NCBI RefSeq assembly: GCF_002886045.1
Contig: NZ_CP025791.1
Location: forward strand, 1,875,001-1,939,000
Length of the DNA stretch: 64,000 nt
Source of the DNA: Flavivirga eckloniae
GTDB taxonomy: Bacteria; Bacteroidota; Bacteroidia; Flavobacteriales; Flavobacteriaceae
Direction of reading: 5' to 3'
How positions within the stretch are numbered: position 1 is the first letter of the stretch; every line of letters starts with the position of its first letter. Positions 10,040 to 18,631 of the stretch are shown in pieces. Position numbers and translations under genes: made by a program. A model generated the notes under the pieces. It made no database searches, had not been told where the DNA came from, and worked only from the letters and a program-made list of their open reading frames with translations.

Positions 10040-10187
10040 AAACTTGCTTTTATTTTCATAGGGTACAAATTCTTATTTTTGTGGACACTTTTTCTGAGTT
10101 TTTTTTAATAAAAACTTACAAACACCCACAAACACTGCAAACAAAAAGCAGATTTACTTAAAATAATTGAAATAAATCGTTAAGTTT

Positions 10188-10805
10188 TTACAACTGAGAT
10201 AATATTAAAAGAAGATACACACCAGAGTTCGTAGTTGTATTGAATATAGGATTTTTTCGTAATTTTTTTATGACCCTATACACTTGTTTACGTACAGAAT
10301 TATGGTTGATATTTATAATTTCTGAAATCTCGATGTAACTGAATCCTTTGGTAAACCTTAAGTAGAGTATTTCTTGTTGCTTAGGTGTTAACTCTTTGAT
10401 TATTTTGGCAACAAGTTCTTTTTGATGTTCTTCAACTTCTGTACTGATGGTCTTGGTTTCAATATTATAGGCTGTAATAAAGGAAAGATTTTCGTGTTCT
10501 GGCAAGTGGCTTTTTTTCCGTTCTTTTTTTAGCTCCCTAAACATGGTATGTTTAAGTGCCTTGAATAAATAAAACCTTATATTCTTGGGGGTTGAAATTT
10601 GTTTTCTATGCTCGTAAATGTCTAAAAAAACATCTTGAATACAGTCTTTTACAAAACCCTTTTCTGGGTTTAGTTTCATACCATACGAAAACAAAGCATC
10701 TACATTTAAATTATAAATGGATGTAAATGCATTTTTATCTCCATTTACAAATTTAATCCAAACCTCTTCAGACTCTTCTTGTATTGTTTCCTCTATAATA
10801 CTCAT
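10188..10805 (-). CDS. ECF RNA polymerase sigma-70 factor
   Basis: This 205-residue ECF sigma factor has region 2 at about residues 25-95 (ALFSYGMKLNPEKGFVKDCIQDVF) and region 4 at about 135-185 (LTPKQQEILYLRFTKGFSYIEIS). The C-terminal hydrophobic tail (GVYLLLILSQL) is common in Bacteroidota ECF factors paired with FecR. It is first in the minus-strand order and probably transcribes susC and the genes after it. A 9-bp perfect inverted repeat lies 63-86 bases upstream of its start. Confidence 0.94.
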   Translation of the reverse strand: MSIIEETIQEESEEVWIKFVNGDKNAFTSIYNLNVDALFSYGMKLNPEKGFVKDCIQDVFLDIYEHRKQISTPKNIRFYLFKALKHTMFRELKKERKKSHLPEHENLSFITAYNIETKTISTEVEEHQKELVAKIIKELTPKQQEILYLRFTKGFSYIEISEIININHNSVRKQVYRVIKKLRKNPIFNTTTNSGVYLLLILSQL

Positions 10806-10867
10806 TAATTATAACAGATGTATACGATTTAGGTTAGCTTTTGTTCGTATATAAAAACAAAAAATTC

Positions 10868-10891
10868 TTTTCGTTTACTAAAAAACGAAAA
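10868..10891. repeat. 9-bp inverted repeat upstream of the ECF sigma gene
   Basis: TTTTCGTTT (10868-10876) and AAACGAAAA (10883-10891) are perfect arms around a six-base loop. A regulatory role is only possible, given the AT-rich background. Confidence 0.4.
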
Positions 10892-11042
10892 AATATTTAT
10901 CCTCAGAAATGTCTATGGCCTAGAACCAAAAATCAATCCATCTTTTTTGATGTAATAAGCTACAAACAACTGTACAACTGCATTATTCTTTACAATTTTT
11001 TCAAATGTCAACTTTAAACAATTTAGTGAAAATATTTAAAAT

Positions 11043-11077
11043 AAAGAAAGCCAGCTACAAATGCTGGCTTTCTTTTT
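11043..11077. terminator. strong bidirectional hairpin terminator with no gene attached
   Basis: A 13-bp perfect stem (arms 11043-11055 and 11063-11075, core GCCAGC/GCTGGC) with a seven-base loop has A-rich and T-rich shoulders, so it can act on either strand. Neither flanking gene ends here: both point away from it. Confidence 0.75.
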
Positions 11078-11364
11078 AAATATTAGTTATCTGTTTAAAA
11101 GATGAACTTAAATATTTATTTTGAGTTAGTCGGTTGCAAACATCTTAATATTAAATCAAAAAAGCAAAAAAACTCATAAAAAAAGCAATAAATTGCAATA
11201 ATTTTACTTTTTTAAAATTACCAAATCCTTAAAATACAACCATTTTCATGAAGATATATCAAAAATAAGTGTATTAAAAAGAATATTTAACAATACTAAC
11301 TGTTAAATCCATATAAAAATGAATAAATTTATTAGGCATGCATAATAATTAGTATGTAAAATTA

Positions 11365-11372
11365 TAAATTTG
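11365..11372 (+). promoter_or_regulatory. -7 element TAAATTTG for rnhB
   Basis: Exact match to TAnnTTTG, ending 17 bases before the rnhB ATG, which predicts a short leader of roughly a dozen bases. Confidence 0.55.
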
Positions 11373-11389
11373 GCAATATTCTTATGTAA

Positions 11390-11989
11390 ATGTTATTAAA
11401 AAACCATTCCAAGTATTCTTTAGAGTGTGGTACAGATGAAGCAGGACGCGGTTGTTTGGCTGGCCCTGTTACTGCGGCGGCTGTTATTTTACCAAAAAAA
11501 TTCGAAAATACTTTACTAAACGATTCTAAGCAATTAAGCGAAAAGAAAAGGGAAATTTTAAAACCAATTATCGAAACTCAAGCGCTTACATTTGGCGTTG
11601 CACATATCTTTCAAGAAGAAATTGATAGCATAAATATTTTGAATGCTTCTATTTTAGCCATGCACAAATCTATAGACTCGTTAGCTAAAAAACCAGAATT
11701 TATAATTGTTGATGGCAATAAATTTAAACCTTATAATGGTATTCCTTTTGAGACTATTATTAAAGGTGACGGGAAATATTTGAGTATTGCAGCCGCATCG
11801 GTTCTAGCAAAAACACATCGGGATATGTATATGAATACCATTCATAAAGAATATCCTATGTATAATTGGAAACAAAATAAAGGCTACCCTACTAAAGAGC
11901 ATCGAGCTGCTATAGAAAAATATGGTATAACAAAGTACCACAGAAAATCGTTTAGACTTTTACCCGAACAATTAAAATTAGATATTTAG
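11390..11989 (+). CDS. rnhB: ribonuclease HII
   Basis: This 199-residue enzyme cuts RNA in RNA:DNA hybrids and removes single misincorporated ribonucleotides. The active-site pattern is complete: TDEAGRG with Asp16/Glu17, IIVDGN with Asp108, and KTHRD with Asp145. The length is normal for the family. It has its own -7 element and is followed, after 73 bases with a second promoter, by a large lipoprotein. The position next to the uptake locus looks incidental. Confidence 0.97.
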   Translation: MLLKNHSKYSLECGTDEAGRGCLAGPVTAAAVILPKKFENTLLNDSKQLSEKKREILKPIIETQALTFGVAHIFQEEIDSINILNASILAMHKSIDSLAKKPEFIIVDGNKFKPYNGIPFETIIKGDGKYLSIAAASVLAKTHRDMYMNTIHKEYPMYNWKQNKGYPTKEHRAAIEKYGITKYHRKSFRLLPEQLKLDI

Positions 11990-12036
11990 TGAGTTACTTG
12001 CTAAGCTTTTATACCTACTATAAAATGAAAAATATG

Positions 12037-12044
12037 TAGGTTTG
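12037..12044 (+). promoter_or_regulatory. -7 element TAGGTTTG
   Basis: Exact match to TAnnTTTG, ending 18 bases before the ATG at 12063. It overlaps an in-frame ATG at 12042, which argues that 12063 is the true start. Confidence 0.5.
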
Positions 12045-12062
12045 TATAAATTAATTTATTTT

Positions 12063-14498
12063 ATGAGATTTTTTTGTTTTTCCCTCCTTTTCTTATTGAT
12101 CTTTAACTGCTCTAACACCAAAACAAATCGCTCAGAATTAATTGACTTTGTACCCAAAAATGCTACTGTAGTTTTAAAAACTTCAAATCTTGAAAGTTTA
12201 AAAAGTAGTATTGACAATAGTGATTTTTTACAAAAGATTTCCAACACAGATTCGTACCAAAAATTAGAAAACACATTAGGCAACTTATGGTATTTAAAAC
12301 CTACAAGCGACATCTTAATTTGCTTGTCTAAGGACCTAAAGGACAGCCTACAATACTCGATTATAACAAAGTATAACAAACAGTTATTTAAAACAGACTC
12401 GTTACCAAACTATATTGAGGAAACGCTTGCTTATAAAAACAAAACAATAACAAAATCTACATTAAACAACAACACATTTTATAGTACGGTAATAGATAGT
12501 GTTTTTGTGGCTTCTTCTTCAAAAGACAATATTAATGCTCTTTTTAATAATAACACTGCTACTGATGCTGAACTAGAGAAAACATATGCCATAGTTGGTA
12601 ACGACAAAACCTTATCAACCATTTTAAAACCTGGTAATACTTTTTTAGAATCACTGTTTATTGAAGATTCGCTTTCACATAAACCGTTTACCAATTATGT
12701 GGCCGCAGATGTTAGTATAAGTCAGGACGAAATTCTTTTTAATGGGGTTACTAAAGCTGTAGACTCATCAAAAAGCCTTATCAATATTTTTAAAAACACC
12801 ATCCCTCAAGAAAATCAAATTCAAAACATAACACCTTCTAATAGTGATGGTTTTATGAGTTTTACTTTTAACGATTACGACATTTTTAAAACCAATTTAG
12901 ACCGGTTTAACAAAAAAGATTCCATAGTCAATAAAACAACGCTTTTTAATGATATTATTGAAGTTGGCGTTATTTATGAAGATAAAAACCATGCTATTGT
13001 ACTAAACTCTATTGATGTTATTGCTACTAAAGATGCCCTTTTAAGTGAACAAAATAGAATAGGTTCTTATAGAGGTGTTGCTATTTTTGGTTTTAGTCTC
13101 CCATCGTTATTTACAGAAACATTCGCGCCATTGGTATCATTCAACAAAGCCAATAAATACTGTATTCTAGATAATTTTTTCGTATTTGCCGGCAGTACCG
13201 AAATGCTTCAAAACATTATTGCCAACTATCAAAACAAAACAACATTTAGCGAAAAAAACTATTTTCAGGATATAAAAAACAATTTAAGTGATGCTTCTTC
13301 ATTAATGCAAGTGGTAACCCCAACCTCTTTAAATACCATTATAAATAAGAACCTTAAAAAAAATTCGGATTATAAACTAGCAGATTACAATACATCTGCA
13401 TTGCAATGTATTTATGAAACCAATTTTGCCCATGTAAATGGCGTAATTAAAAAGAATAAAGTAAAAGGATCTTTAAATTCAGTTTCAGAAGAGCTAAACA
13501 TAAAACTGGATACAGACATTTTAACCAATCCGCAATTTGTTAAGAATCATATTACCAAACAAAAAGAGATTGTTGTACAAGACATAAACAACAATTTATA
13601 TCTAATTTCCAATAAAGGAAAAATTCTTTGGAAAAAACAAATACAAGGTGCCATATTAGGAAGCGTTAAACAAATTGACATTTATAAGAATGGTCGATTA
13701 CAACTAATTTTCACAACTCCAAACAGACTGTACGTAATTGATAGAAATGGTAACGATGTAACGCCATTCCCTATTAGATTTAATGACGAAATCACACAAC
13801 CTCTAGCTGTTTTTGACTACGACAAAAACAAAAACTACAGGTTATTGGTTACACAAGGCAAACGTATTTTAATGTATAACGTTAAAGGCCAAACCGTAAG
13901 TGGTTTTACATTTAAATCTGCTAACAACACTATTACATGCGAGCCTAAACATTTTAGAATTGGGACTAAAGACTATATTGTATTTAAAACCAAAAGCAAA
14001 CTTTATATTTTAGATAGAACGGGGAAAACCAGAGTTAAACCAAAAACGGCTAACTCGTATTCTAACCAACCTATTTACTTATATAACAACAATTTTACGA
14101 CAACAAGTTCGGATGGGAATTTAATAACTGTAGATGCCAAAGGCAATGTATCTACTAAAGATTTAGACTTGTCTGAAAAGCATTTTTTAGAAACTTCAAG
14201 TAAAAGCCTCGTTGTGTTTGACGAAAACAAACTATCCATTAAAAGGAAGACTACAGAACTTGATTACGGTGATTACTCGGCACCGCGCCTTTTTTATATC
14301 AACGATAAAATCTACGTAGCTATAACAGATAAACAAGCTCATAAAATTCATCTTTACGATAGTCAGGCTAAATTACTACCCAACTTTCCGGTTTATGGTA
14401 ACTCACCAATTGTTTTAGACAACATTGATAAAGACAGAAATCTTGAGTTTGTAAGTAAAGGGGAGGATAATTCCATTATCTTATATCAAATAAACTAA
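12063..14498 (+). CDS. large lipoprotein with C-terminal propeller-like repeats
   Basis: The protein has 811 residues. The start at 12063 gives a clean signal peptide and lipobox (LLIFNC). The N-terminal part (about 25-450) begins with FVPKNATVVLKTSNLESLKSS and has no motif I can name with certainty; it resembles the DUF3352 style of 'phantom' protein. The C-terminal part (about 480-810) carries repeated blades with D-x-N/T-G turns (VIDRNGND, ILDRTGKT, TVDAKGN, LYDSQAK), typical of PQQ/WD-type beta-propellers. Probably a periplasmic or outer-membrane-anchored protein. It follows rnhB, a neighbour pair I believe is common in flavobacteria. Confidence 0.8.
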   Translation: MRFFCFSLLFLLIFNCSNTKTNRSELIDFVPKNATVVLKTSNLESLKSSIDNSDFLQKISNTDSYQKLENTLGNLWYLKPTSDILICLSKDLKDSLQYSIITKYNKQLFKTDSLPNYIEETLAYKNKTITKSTLNNNTFYSTVIDSVFVASSSKDNINALFNNNTATDAELEKTYAIVGNDKTLSTILKPGNTFLESLFIEDSLSHKPFTNYVAADVSISQDEILFNGVTKAVDSSKSLINIFKNTIPQENQIQNITPSNSDGFMSFTFNDYDIFKTNLDRFNKKDSIVNKTTLFNDIIEVGVIYEDKNHAIVLNSIDVIATKDALLSEQNRIGSYRGVAIFGFSLPSLFTETFAPLVSFNKANKYCILDNFFVFAGSTEMLQNIIANYQNKTTFSEKNYFQDIKNNLSDASSLMQVVTPTSLNTIINKNLKKNSDYKLADYNTSALQCIYETNFAHVNGVIKKNKVKGSLNSVSEELNIKLDTDILTNPQFVKNHITKQKEIVVQDINNNLYLISNKGKILWKKQIQGAILGSVKQIDIYKNGRLQLIFTTPNRLYVIDRNGNDVTPFPIRFNDEITQPLAVFDYDKNKNYRLLVTQGKRILMYNVKGQTVSGFTFKSANNTITCEPKHFRIGTKDYIVFKTKSKLYILDRTGKTRVKPKTANSYSNQPIYLYNNNFTTTSSDGNLITVDAKGNVSTKDLDLSEKHFLETSSKSLVVFDENKLSIKRKTTELDYGDYSAPRLFYINDKIYVAITDKQAHKIHLYDSQAKLLPNFPVYGNSPIVLDNIDKDRNLEFVSKGEDNSIILYQIN

Positions 14499-14835
14499 TT
14501 CTTAACACAAAAAGAAAACTTTTCCTACGTCTGTTTGTTTACACATATTATTGCTGCAAATCTTTTGTATATGAAAAACTAATTTTTATCTTTAAGGCAG
14601 CTATTAATCAATTATTTACGATAAAAACCAAAAAAACTTATAGCAATTTTTTAATGCGAATATTAAATAATAAGCGTGATTATTTTGTTAATACATAGCT
14701 GCTTTATTTTATTCATATAACGATAACCAAATCGTTAAGTCCCCGAATCTAGAACGTCAAAGTCACAGCTTTGGCGTTCTTTTTTACAGTTAATTCTAAT
14801 TATTTTAATAGTATTGCATACTTAAAAAGCAACAC
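14499..14835. other. 337-base intergenic region with a distal terminator
   Basis: No ORF above 15 codons. The only clear structure is the hairpin terminator at 14751-14786, 250 bases after the lipoprotein stop. The stretch before it could be a long 3' untranslated region or a small RNA. Confidence 0.6.
14751..14786 (+). terminator. rho-independent terminator
   Basis: AGAACGTCAAAG pairs with CTTTGGCGTTCT (one G-T pair) around loop TCACAG, followed by a run of six T on the plus strand. Confidence 0.8.
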
Positions 14836-15885
14836 ATGATTTCAAGAAAAAACGCTTCAATTTCAAAATTCATTATTCATAAAGTTGGAAACAAGTTTAA
14901 CGACACTAAAAATGCCTTTTCTGAGAATACTGTCGATTTTGACGAAGCTAGCTACGATTTAATTCTTCCGTTTTTGCTTCGTCCATTTGGTAGTGTCGTG
15001 CAGAGTTATCGGTTTAATCATCATGCTAGTATAGCTTTAAACGAGATTAACAACTATAGCTCACAGCTGTTTAATGATGAAGATGCTTTTATAGACGTTT
15101 CAAAACATATTGTAACTCACTTATACGAGCAATCTACCTCGGCCAATATAAAAACTGGCGATGTACTGGTCGCCTTGTTCGAGGGTATTGAATACCAGGA
15201 CATGACTACCAATGCCATCGGTATTTTTAAAATAGAAAGTAAGGTTAATTTCTTTCAAACTTTTTTGGAAAATAAGAGTTACGATGTATTAGTACAAAAT
15301 GGAATTAGCTCTAAAAAATTAGATAAAGGCTGCTTAATTTTAAACCAGAGCGATACCGAGGGTAATATTATTTTAAGTGTAGACAATAATAGCTATGATG
15401 CGCAATATTGGATTAATCAGTTTTTAAATATTAAATATGCCGATGATGCCAACAACCATACCCAGCAATACATTGAGCTTTGCAAGGAATTCTCAACAGA
15501 AGTTATAAAAAACAGCTATGGCGTCCAGGAACAAAATATCTTTTTGGCTAAAACAGTAGACTTTTTTAAAGAAAATGAAGTTGTAAATGTTGAACGTTTT
15601 AAAGAAGATATTTTTGAAGAAGAAAAACAGATTAGGCAGTTTGAAGATTATAAAAAAGAATACGAAGGCGAACAAAATCTAGTTCTTAGAAATCAGTTTG
15701 ATGTTTCCGAACGTGTATTTAACAAAGAAAAGAAAAAGATAAAAACCGATATTAAATTAGATACCAACATACAAATTAAACTGGATATTGATGCACCCGA
15801 TGCTTCTGCAGAATATTTAGAACGTGGGTACGATGATGAGAAAAAAATGCATTACTATAAAGTGTTCTTTAATGCCGAAGATTAA
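14836..15885 (+). CDS. nucleoid-associated protein (NdpA/YejK-like)
   Basis: The 349-residue protein starts KFIIHKVGNKF, followed by DLILPFLLRPFGSVVQSYRF, which fits the nucleoid-associated NA37 family (PF04245). Members bind the nucleoid, but their precise role is poorly known. The C-terminus is acidic and Lys-rich and ends DDEKKMHYYKVFFNAED. There is no signal peptide or membrane segment, so it is cytoplasmic. It has its own upstream region after a terminator and is followed 51 bases later by ppk2. Confidence 0.85.
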   Translation: MISRKNASISKFIIHKVGNKFNDTKNAFSENTVDFDEASYDLILPFLLRPFGSVVQSYRFNHHASIALNEINNYSSQLFNDEDAFIDVSKHIVTHLYEQSTSANIKTGDVLVALFEGIEYQDMTTNAIGIFKIESKVNFFQTFLENKSYDVLVQNGISSKKLDKGCLILNQSDTEGNIILSVDNNSYDAQYWINQFLNIKYADDANNHTQQYIELCKEFSTEVIKNSYGVQEQNIFLAKTVDFFKENEVVNVERFKEDIFEEEKQIRQFEDYKKEYEGEQNLVLRNQFDVSERVFNKEKKKIKTDIKLDTNIQIKLDIDAPDASAEYLERGYDDEKKMHYYKVFFNAED

Positions 15886-15925
15886 CCAACCGAAACATTG
15901 AGATAGGCATTCTTCGTTTTATTTT

Positions 15926-15933
15926 TAACTTTG
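15926..15933 (+). promoter_or_regulatory. -7 element TAACTTTG directly before the ppk2 start
   Basis: Exact TAnnTTTG match ending three bases before the ATG at 15937. If used, the transcript would be leaderless or nearly so. A TTG start at 15931 would lie inside this element and is rejected. Confidence 0.45.
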
Positions 15934-15936
15934 AGT

Positions 15937-16713
15937 ATGAAAGACAAGCATTTTAACTACGACAAAGAACTGGCCAAATTGCATACAGAATTGGTGCATT
16001 TGCAAGAATGGATAAAAAAACAAGGTTTAAAAGTTGTTATCGTTTTTGAAGGTAGAGATGCCTCGGGTAAAGGCGGTACTATTAAGCGGTTTACAGAACC
16101 TTTAAATCCCCGCATATGTAAAGTTGTGGCACTTGGTGTTCCTACCGAAAAAGAAAAAACCCAATGGTATTTCCAGCGATACGTAAAATATTTACCGGCT
16201 GCTGGAGAGATTATTCTTTTCGACAGAAGTTGGTATAACAGGGCTGGTGTAGAAAAGGTAATGGGATTTTGTACCGACGAAGAATACGATGAATTTTTAC
16301 GTTCATGTCCTGAATTTGAACGGATGCTTGTTCGCTCTGGTATTATACTTTTAAAATACTGGTTTTCTGTTGGCGACGAAGAACAAGAAAGGCGTTTTAA
16401 AAACCGTATTTCAAACCCATTAAAACGCTGGAAATTTAGTCCCATGGATCTAGAATCGCGTTCCAGGTGGCTAGAATACTCAAAAGCAAAAGACGATATG
16501 TTTGCCCATACTGATACGAAACAAGTGCCTTGGTTTGTTGTTAACTCAGACAACAAGAAAAAAGCACGATTAAATTGTATTAGTCATGTGTTGAGTCAAA
16601 TACCATACGAGAAAATGAATATAGAGCCCGTAGATCTTCCTGATTTACCCGATTACGAGAGTTACGTGCGTCCACCTATGAATTATCAGACCTTTGTTCC
16701 TGAAAAGTATTAA
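15937..16713 (+). CDS. ppk2: polyphosphate kinase 2 family protein
   Basis: The 258-residue protein has the Walker A motif GRDASGKGG (about residues 38-46), the lid segment around ALGVPTEKEKTQWYFQRY, and the Walker B motif IILFDRSWYNR. PPK2 enzymes use polyphosphate to phosphorylate nucleoside mono- or diphosphates, or the reverse. The single PPK2 domain with intact motifs and normal length indicates an active cytoplasmic enzyme; the class and nucleotide preference cannot be read here. It stands alone, with a promoter before it and the MarR promoter after it. Confidence 0.93.
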   Translation: MKDKHFNYDKELAKLHTELVHLQEWIKKQGLKVVIVFEGRDASGKGGTIKRFTEPLNPRICKVVALGVPTEKEKTQWYFQRYVKYLPAAGEIILFDRSWYNRAGVEKVMGFCTDEEYDEFLRSCPEFERMLVRSGIILLKYWFSVGDEEQERRFKNRISNPLKRWKFSPMDLESRSRWLEYSKAKDDMFAHTDTKQVPWFVVNSDNKKKARLNCISHVLSQIPYEKMNIEPVDLPDLPDYESYVRPPMNYQTFVPEKY

Positions 16714-16773
16714 ATAACGTTTATAAAAAGCATAGGTATAAAAACCTATTAAAATGTTAAACCTCATTAAAGT

Positions 16774-16787
16774 GTTGCATATACAAC
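16774..16787. promoter_or_regulatory. palindromic operator in the marR promoter
   Basis: GTTGCATATACAAC has arms GTTG/CAAC around a six-base centre. It covers the -33 position of the promoter whose -7 element is at 16798-16805. A near copy, GTTGCAGATACAAC, lies before the next gene at 17233-17246, which makes it a good candidate for the MarR binding site. Confidence 0.65.
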
Positions 16788-16797
16788 TCGAATCAGT

Positions 16798-16805
16798 TAC
16801 ATTTG
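16798..16805 (+). promoter_or_regulatory. -7 element TACATTTG of marR
   Basis: Exact TAnnTTTG match, 20 bases after the GTTG of the upstream palindrome, which fits the Bacteroidota -33/-7 spacing. It ends four bases before the ATG, predicting a very short or absent leader. Confidence 0.55.
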
Positions 16806-16809
16806 CTAA

Positions 16810-17211
16810 ATGGATTTTGAATTACAACAATGTGTTGGAGCCCGATTAAGGCGTTTATCTAGACAAACAGATCATTTGTTTAGAAAATGTTTAAAGGGCT
16901 ATGATATTTCCGAGAATCAAATGACATTGTTATTTGCATTACATGTTTCAGGGAAAATTGAACAAGGTTTATTGGGTAAAGAACTGGTAATAGACAAATC
17001 TTCGATGAGTAGAAACATGTCCTTACTTTCAAAAAAAGGATACATTATTAAAAGTAATGATTATCATCCACAGGTAGAACTCTCTAAAAAAGGTGAAGAC
17101 ATCGTGTTAAAACTCATTCCCCTTTGGAAACAAACTATGGATACTATTTATGAAAAACTTGGTGATGAGGGTATGGAAATGATAGAAAATATTGAAAGCA
17201 AATTGATTTAA
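16810..17211 (+). CDS. MarR family transcriptional regulator
   Basis: The 133-residue protein has the MarR winged-helix layout: N-terminal dimerisation helix, ENQMTLLFALHVSGKIEQGLLGKEL, the recognition helix VIDKSSMSRNMSLLSKKGYI, the wing, and a C-terminal helix. Matching palindromes sit in its own promoter (16774-16787) and just before the next gene (17233-17246), which suggests autorepression and control of the adjacent oxidoreductase. That target is now broken, so the regulator may be an orphan here. Inducing ligand unknown. Confidence 0.9.
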   Translation: MDFELQQCVGARLRRLSRQTDHLFRKCLKGYDISENQMTLLFALHVSGKIEQGLLGKELVIDKSSMSRNMSLLSKKGYIIKSNDYHPQVELSKKGEDIVLKLIPLWKQTMDTIYEKLGDEGMEMIENIESKLI

Positions 17212-17232
17212 TCTTTTTTTAAAAATTTAAAT

Positions 17233-17246
17233 GTTGCAGATACAAC
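17233..17246. promoter_or_regulatory. second copy of the MarR-type operator
   Basis: GTTGCAGATACAAC differs from the palindrome at 16774-16787 by one base. It lies 20 bases before the ATG at 17267 and within a longer possible ORF start at 17231, which is therefore rejected. Confidence 0.6.
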
Positions 17247-17266
17247 ATCAAATAAATTATCAAACT

Positions 17267-17569
17267 ATGGAAAACATTAAAATTTTAGTTACAACAGCCA
17301 ACGGTCATACTGGATTTCCTGCAGCAAAAGAATTATTAGACCTTGGCTTTAAGGTTAAAGCGATGATAAGAAACATTAACAGTCCGAACGCGCAAGAGTT
17401 AAAAAGACTAGGTGCCAAATTGTTTGTTGGAGATATGAATGATATTCATGGTGTGTTTATTAGCAAACCTCACCTTAAAAAATTTGAAAGAGAACAAGAA
17501 ATCCCCTTTTTTTTAAAAGGGATGAAATATGTTCTGGAAAATGAAAATTGGATACAATCGCATGCATAG
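17267..17569 (+). pseudogene. N-terminal fragment of an NmrA-type NAD(P)-binding oxidoreductase
   Basis: The frame has 100 codons. Residues 1-58 (KILVTTANGHTGFPAAKELL...LGAKLFVGDMNDI) are the Rossmann start of an NmrA/NAD(P)-binding family protein, normally near 290-300 residues. After GDMNDI the sequence leaves the family and continues with about 40 unrelated residues to a stop. The catalytic and C-terminal parts are absent, so this is a truncated remnant. The MarR-type operator precedes it. Part of it recurs at 18632-18853 inside the duplicated unit. Confidence 0.75.
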
Positions 17570-18625
17570 AGAAGAAAATAGATTCAGAATAAATAACCCT
17601 GACTGTTTAGCGCAACCTTACACACCTTGTTCCATCTTAAATATACAAACCTAAATTAGATAAAATATGCCCCATAAAAAAATTTCCTTATTAATAACAA
17701 TAATCATTTTTATTGTATGTCATTCTGCTTGTAGTAAAGATGACAACCCTCCTAATGACAATCCTCCTATTGAAGAACCTCAAGAAAAAGATGTTCCTTT
17801 TGATGAAGTAATCACAATACCTGTAGTGGTACATGTGGTTAATTATAAACCTGATCCATTTACCATTAGTGATGAAAAAATCAAATCACAAATTTATGTA
17901 TTAAATCAAGATTTTAGAAAAAAGAATCCTGATCATTTAAAAACACCTGATGAATTTAGTCATTTAGTAGCCGATGTGGGTATTGAGTTTTATTTGGCAA
18001 CCAAAGATCCTAATGGTAATGCTACAACGGGAATCGTTAGAACAGAAACTGATCGCAAATTGGAGGAAGATGATGTATTTTTTACAGAAAAAGGCGGACA
18101 GGATGCATGGCCTAGTGATAAATATTTAAATATTTGGATTAGAGATGTTAAGGATCGTAATGGAAATCTAGCCTTTCTTGGCAGCGCTCAATTTCCAGGA
18201 GGGGACCCAAGAACAGATGGCATAATAGTTGAAGTCTCTGTATTTGGAACATTGCCTCCATTAGCCCCCAGATATAATTTAGGTAGAACGGCTACGCACG
18301 AAATTGGACACTGGTTGAATTTGTTTCATATATACGGGGAACATGGTAGTTGTGAAAAAGGAGACTTAGTCGATGACACACCTAATCAAAAATCTGACTA
18401 TGTAGGAAACCCAACACACCCTCAAAAGTCATGTAACAGCAACGATATGTTTATGAACTTTATGGATAAAGTAGATGATCAATCCATGTATATGTTTACC
18501 ATTGGACAAAAAAGAAGAATACGAGACCTTTTTAATCCAGATGGCTTAAGAAGGAAACTATATCTTAACAATAAGTCAAATTAAACTATTACAAGATTAA
18601 TTATTGCTCTTATTTAAACACTATT
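17316..18625. repeat. direct duplication, copy 1 (about 1.31 kb)
   Basis: Copy 1 runs from within the NmrA fragment through the first M43 gene. Both ends are nearly identical to copy 2 at an offset of 1308-1309 bases, and about 500 bases in the middle are strongly diverged. The join to copy 2 shares only TTCC. Confidence 0.9.
17667..18584 (+). CDS. M43 (pappalysin/cytophagalysin-like) metalloprotease lipoprotein, copy 1
   Basis: This 305-residue protein has a lipobox HSAC (Cys22), a Pro/Glu-rich linker, and an M43 catalytic domain (about 48-290). The zinc motif HEIGHWLNLFH has ligands His211, His215 and His221 with Glu212 as catalyst. The Met-turn lies in MNFMDKVDD (about 263-270). Two CysX-type cysteines (Cys229, Cys256) may pair. 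There is no type IX sorting tail, so it is probably membrane-anchored. The middle differs strongly from copy 2, including at synonymous sites, while both ends are nearly identical to it. It encodes a secreted endopeptidase of unknown substrate. Confidence 0.9.
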   Translation: MPHKKISLLITIIIFIVCHSACSKDDNPPNDNPPIEEPQEKDVPFDEVITIPVVVHVVNYKPDPFTISDEKIKSQIYVLNQDFRKKNPDHLKTPDEFSHLVADVGIEFYLATKDPNGNATTGIVRTETDRKLEEDDVFFTEKGGQDAWPSDKYLNIWIRDVKDRNGNLAFLGSAQFPGGDPRTDGIIVEVSVFGTLPPLAPRYNLGRTATHEIGHWLNLFHIYGEHGSCEKGDLVDDTPNQKSDYVGNPTHPQKSCNSNDMFMNFMDKVDDQSMYMFTIGQKRRIRDLFNPDGLRRKLYLNNKSN

Positions 18626-18631
18626 CCAGCG

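Larger units (their letters stand above)
10806..11389. other. 584-base intergenic region between divergent sigma and rnhB genes
   Basis: No ORF longer than about 25 codons and no tRNA fold is visible. It contains the inverted repeat at 10868-10891, a strong hairpin terminator at 11043-11077, and the rnhB -7 element at 11365-11372. The rest is A/T-rich without structure I can support. Confidence 0.7.

Noticed and set aside
15957-16556. 199-codon minus-strand frame
   Set aside because: Antisense to ppk2, which has intact Walker motifs.
17231-17266. Upstream start for the NmrA fragment at 17231
   Set aside because: The added codons lie over the MarR-type operator; ATG 17267 opens the conserved domain.
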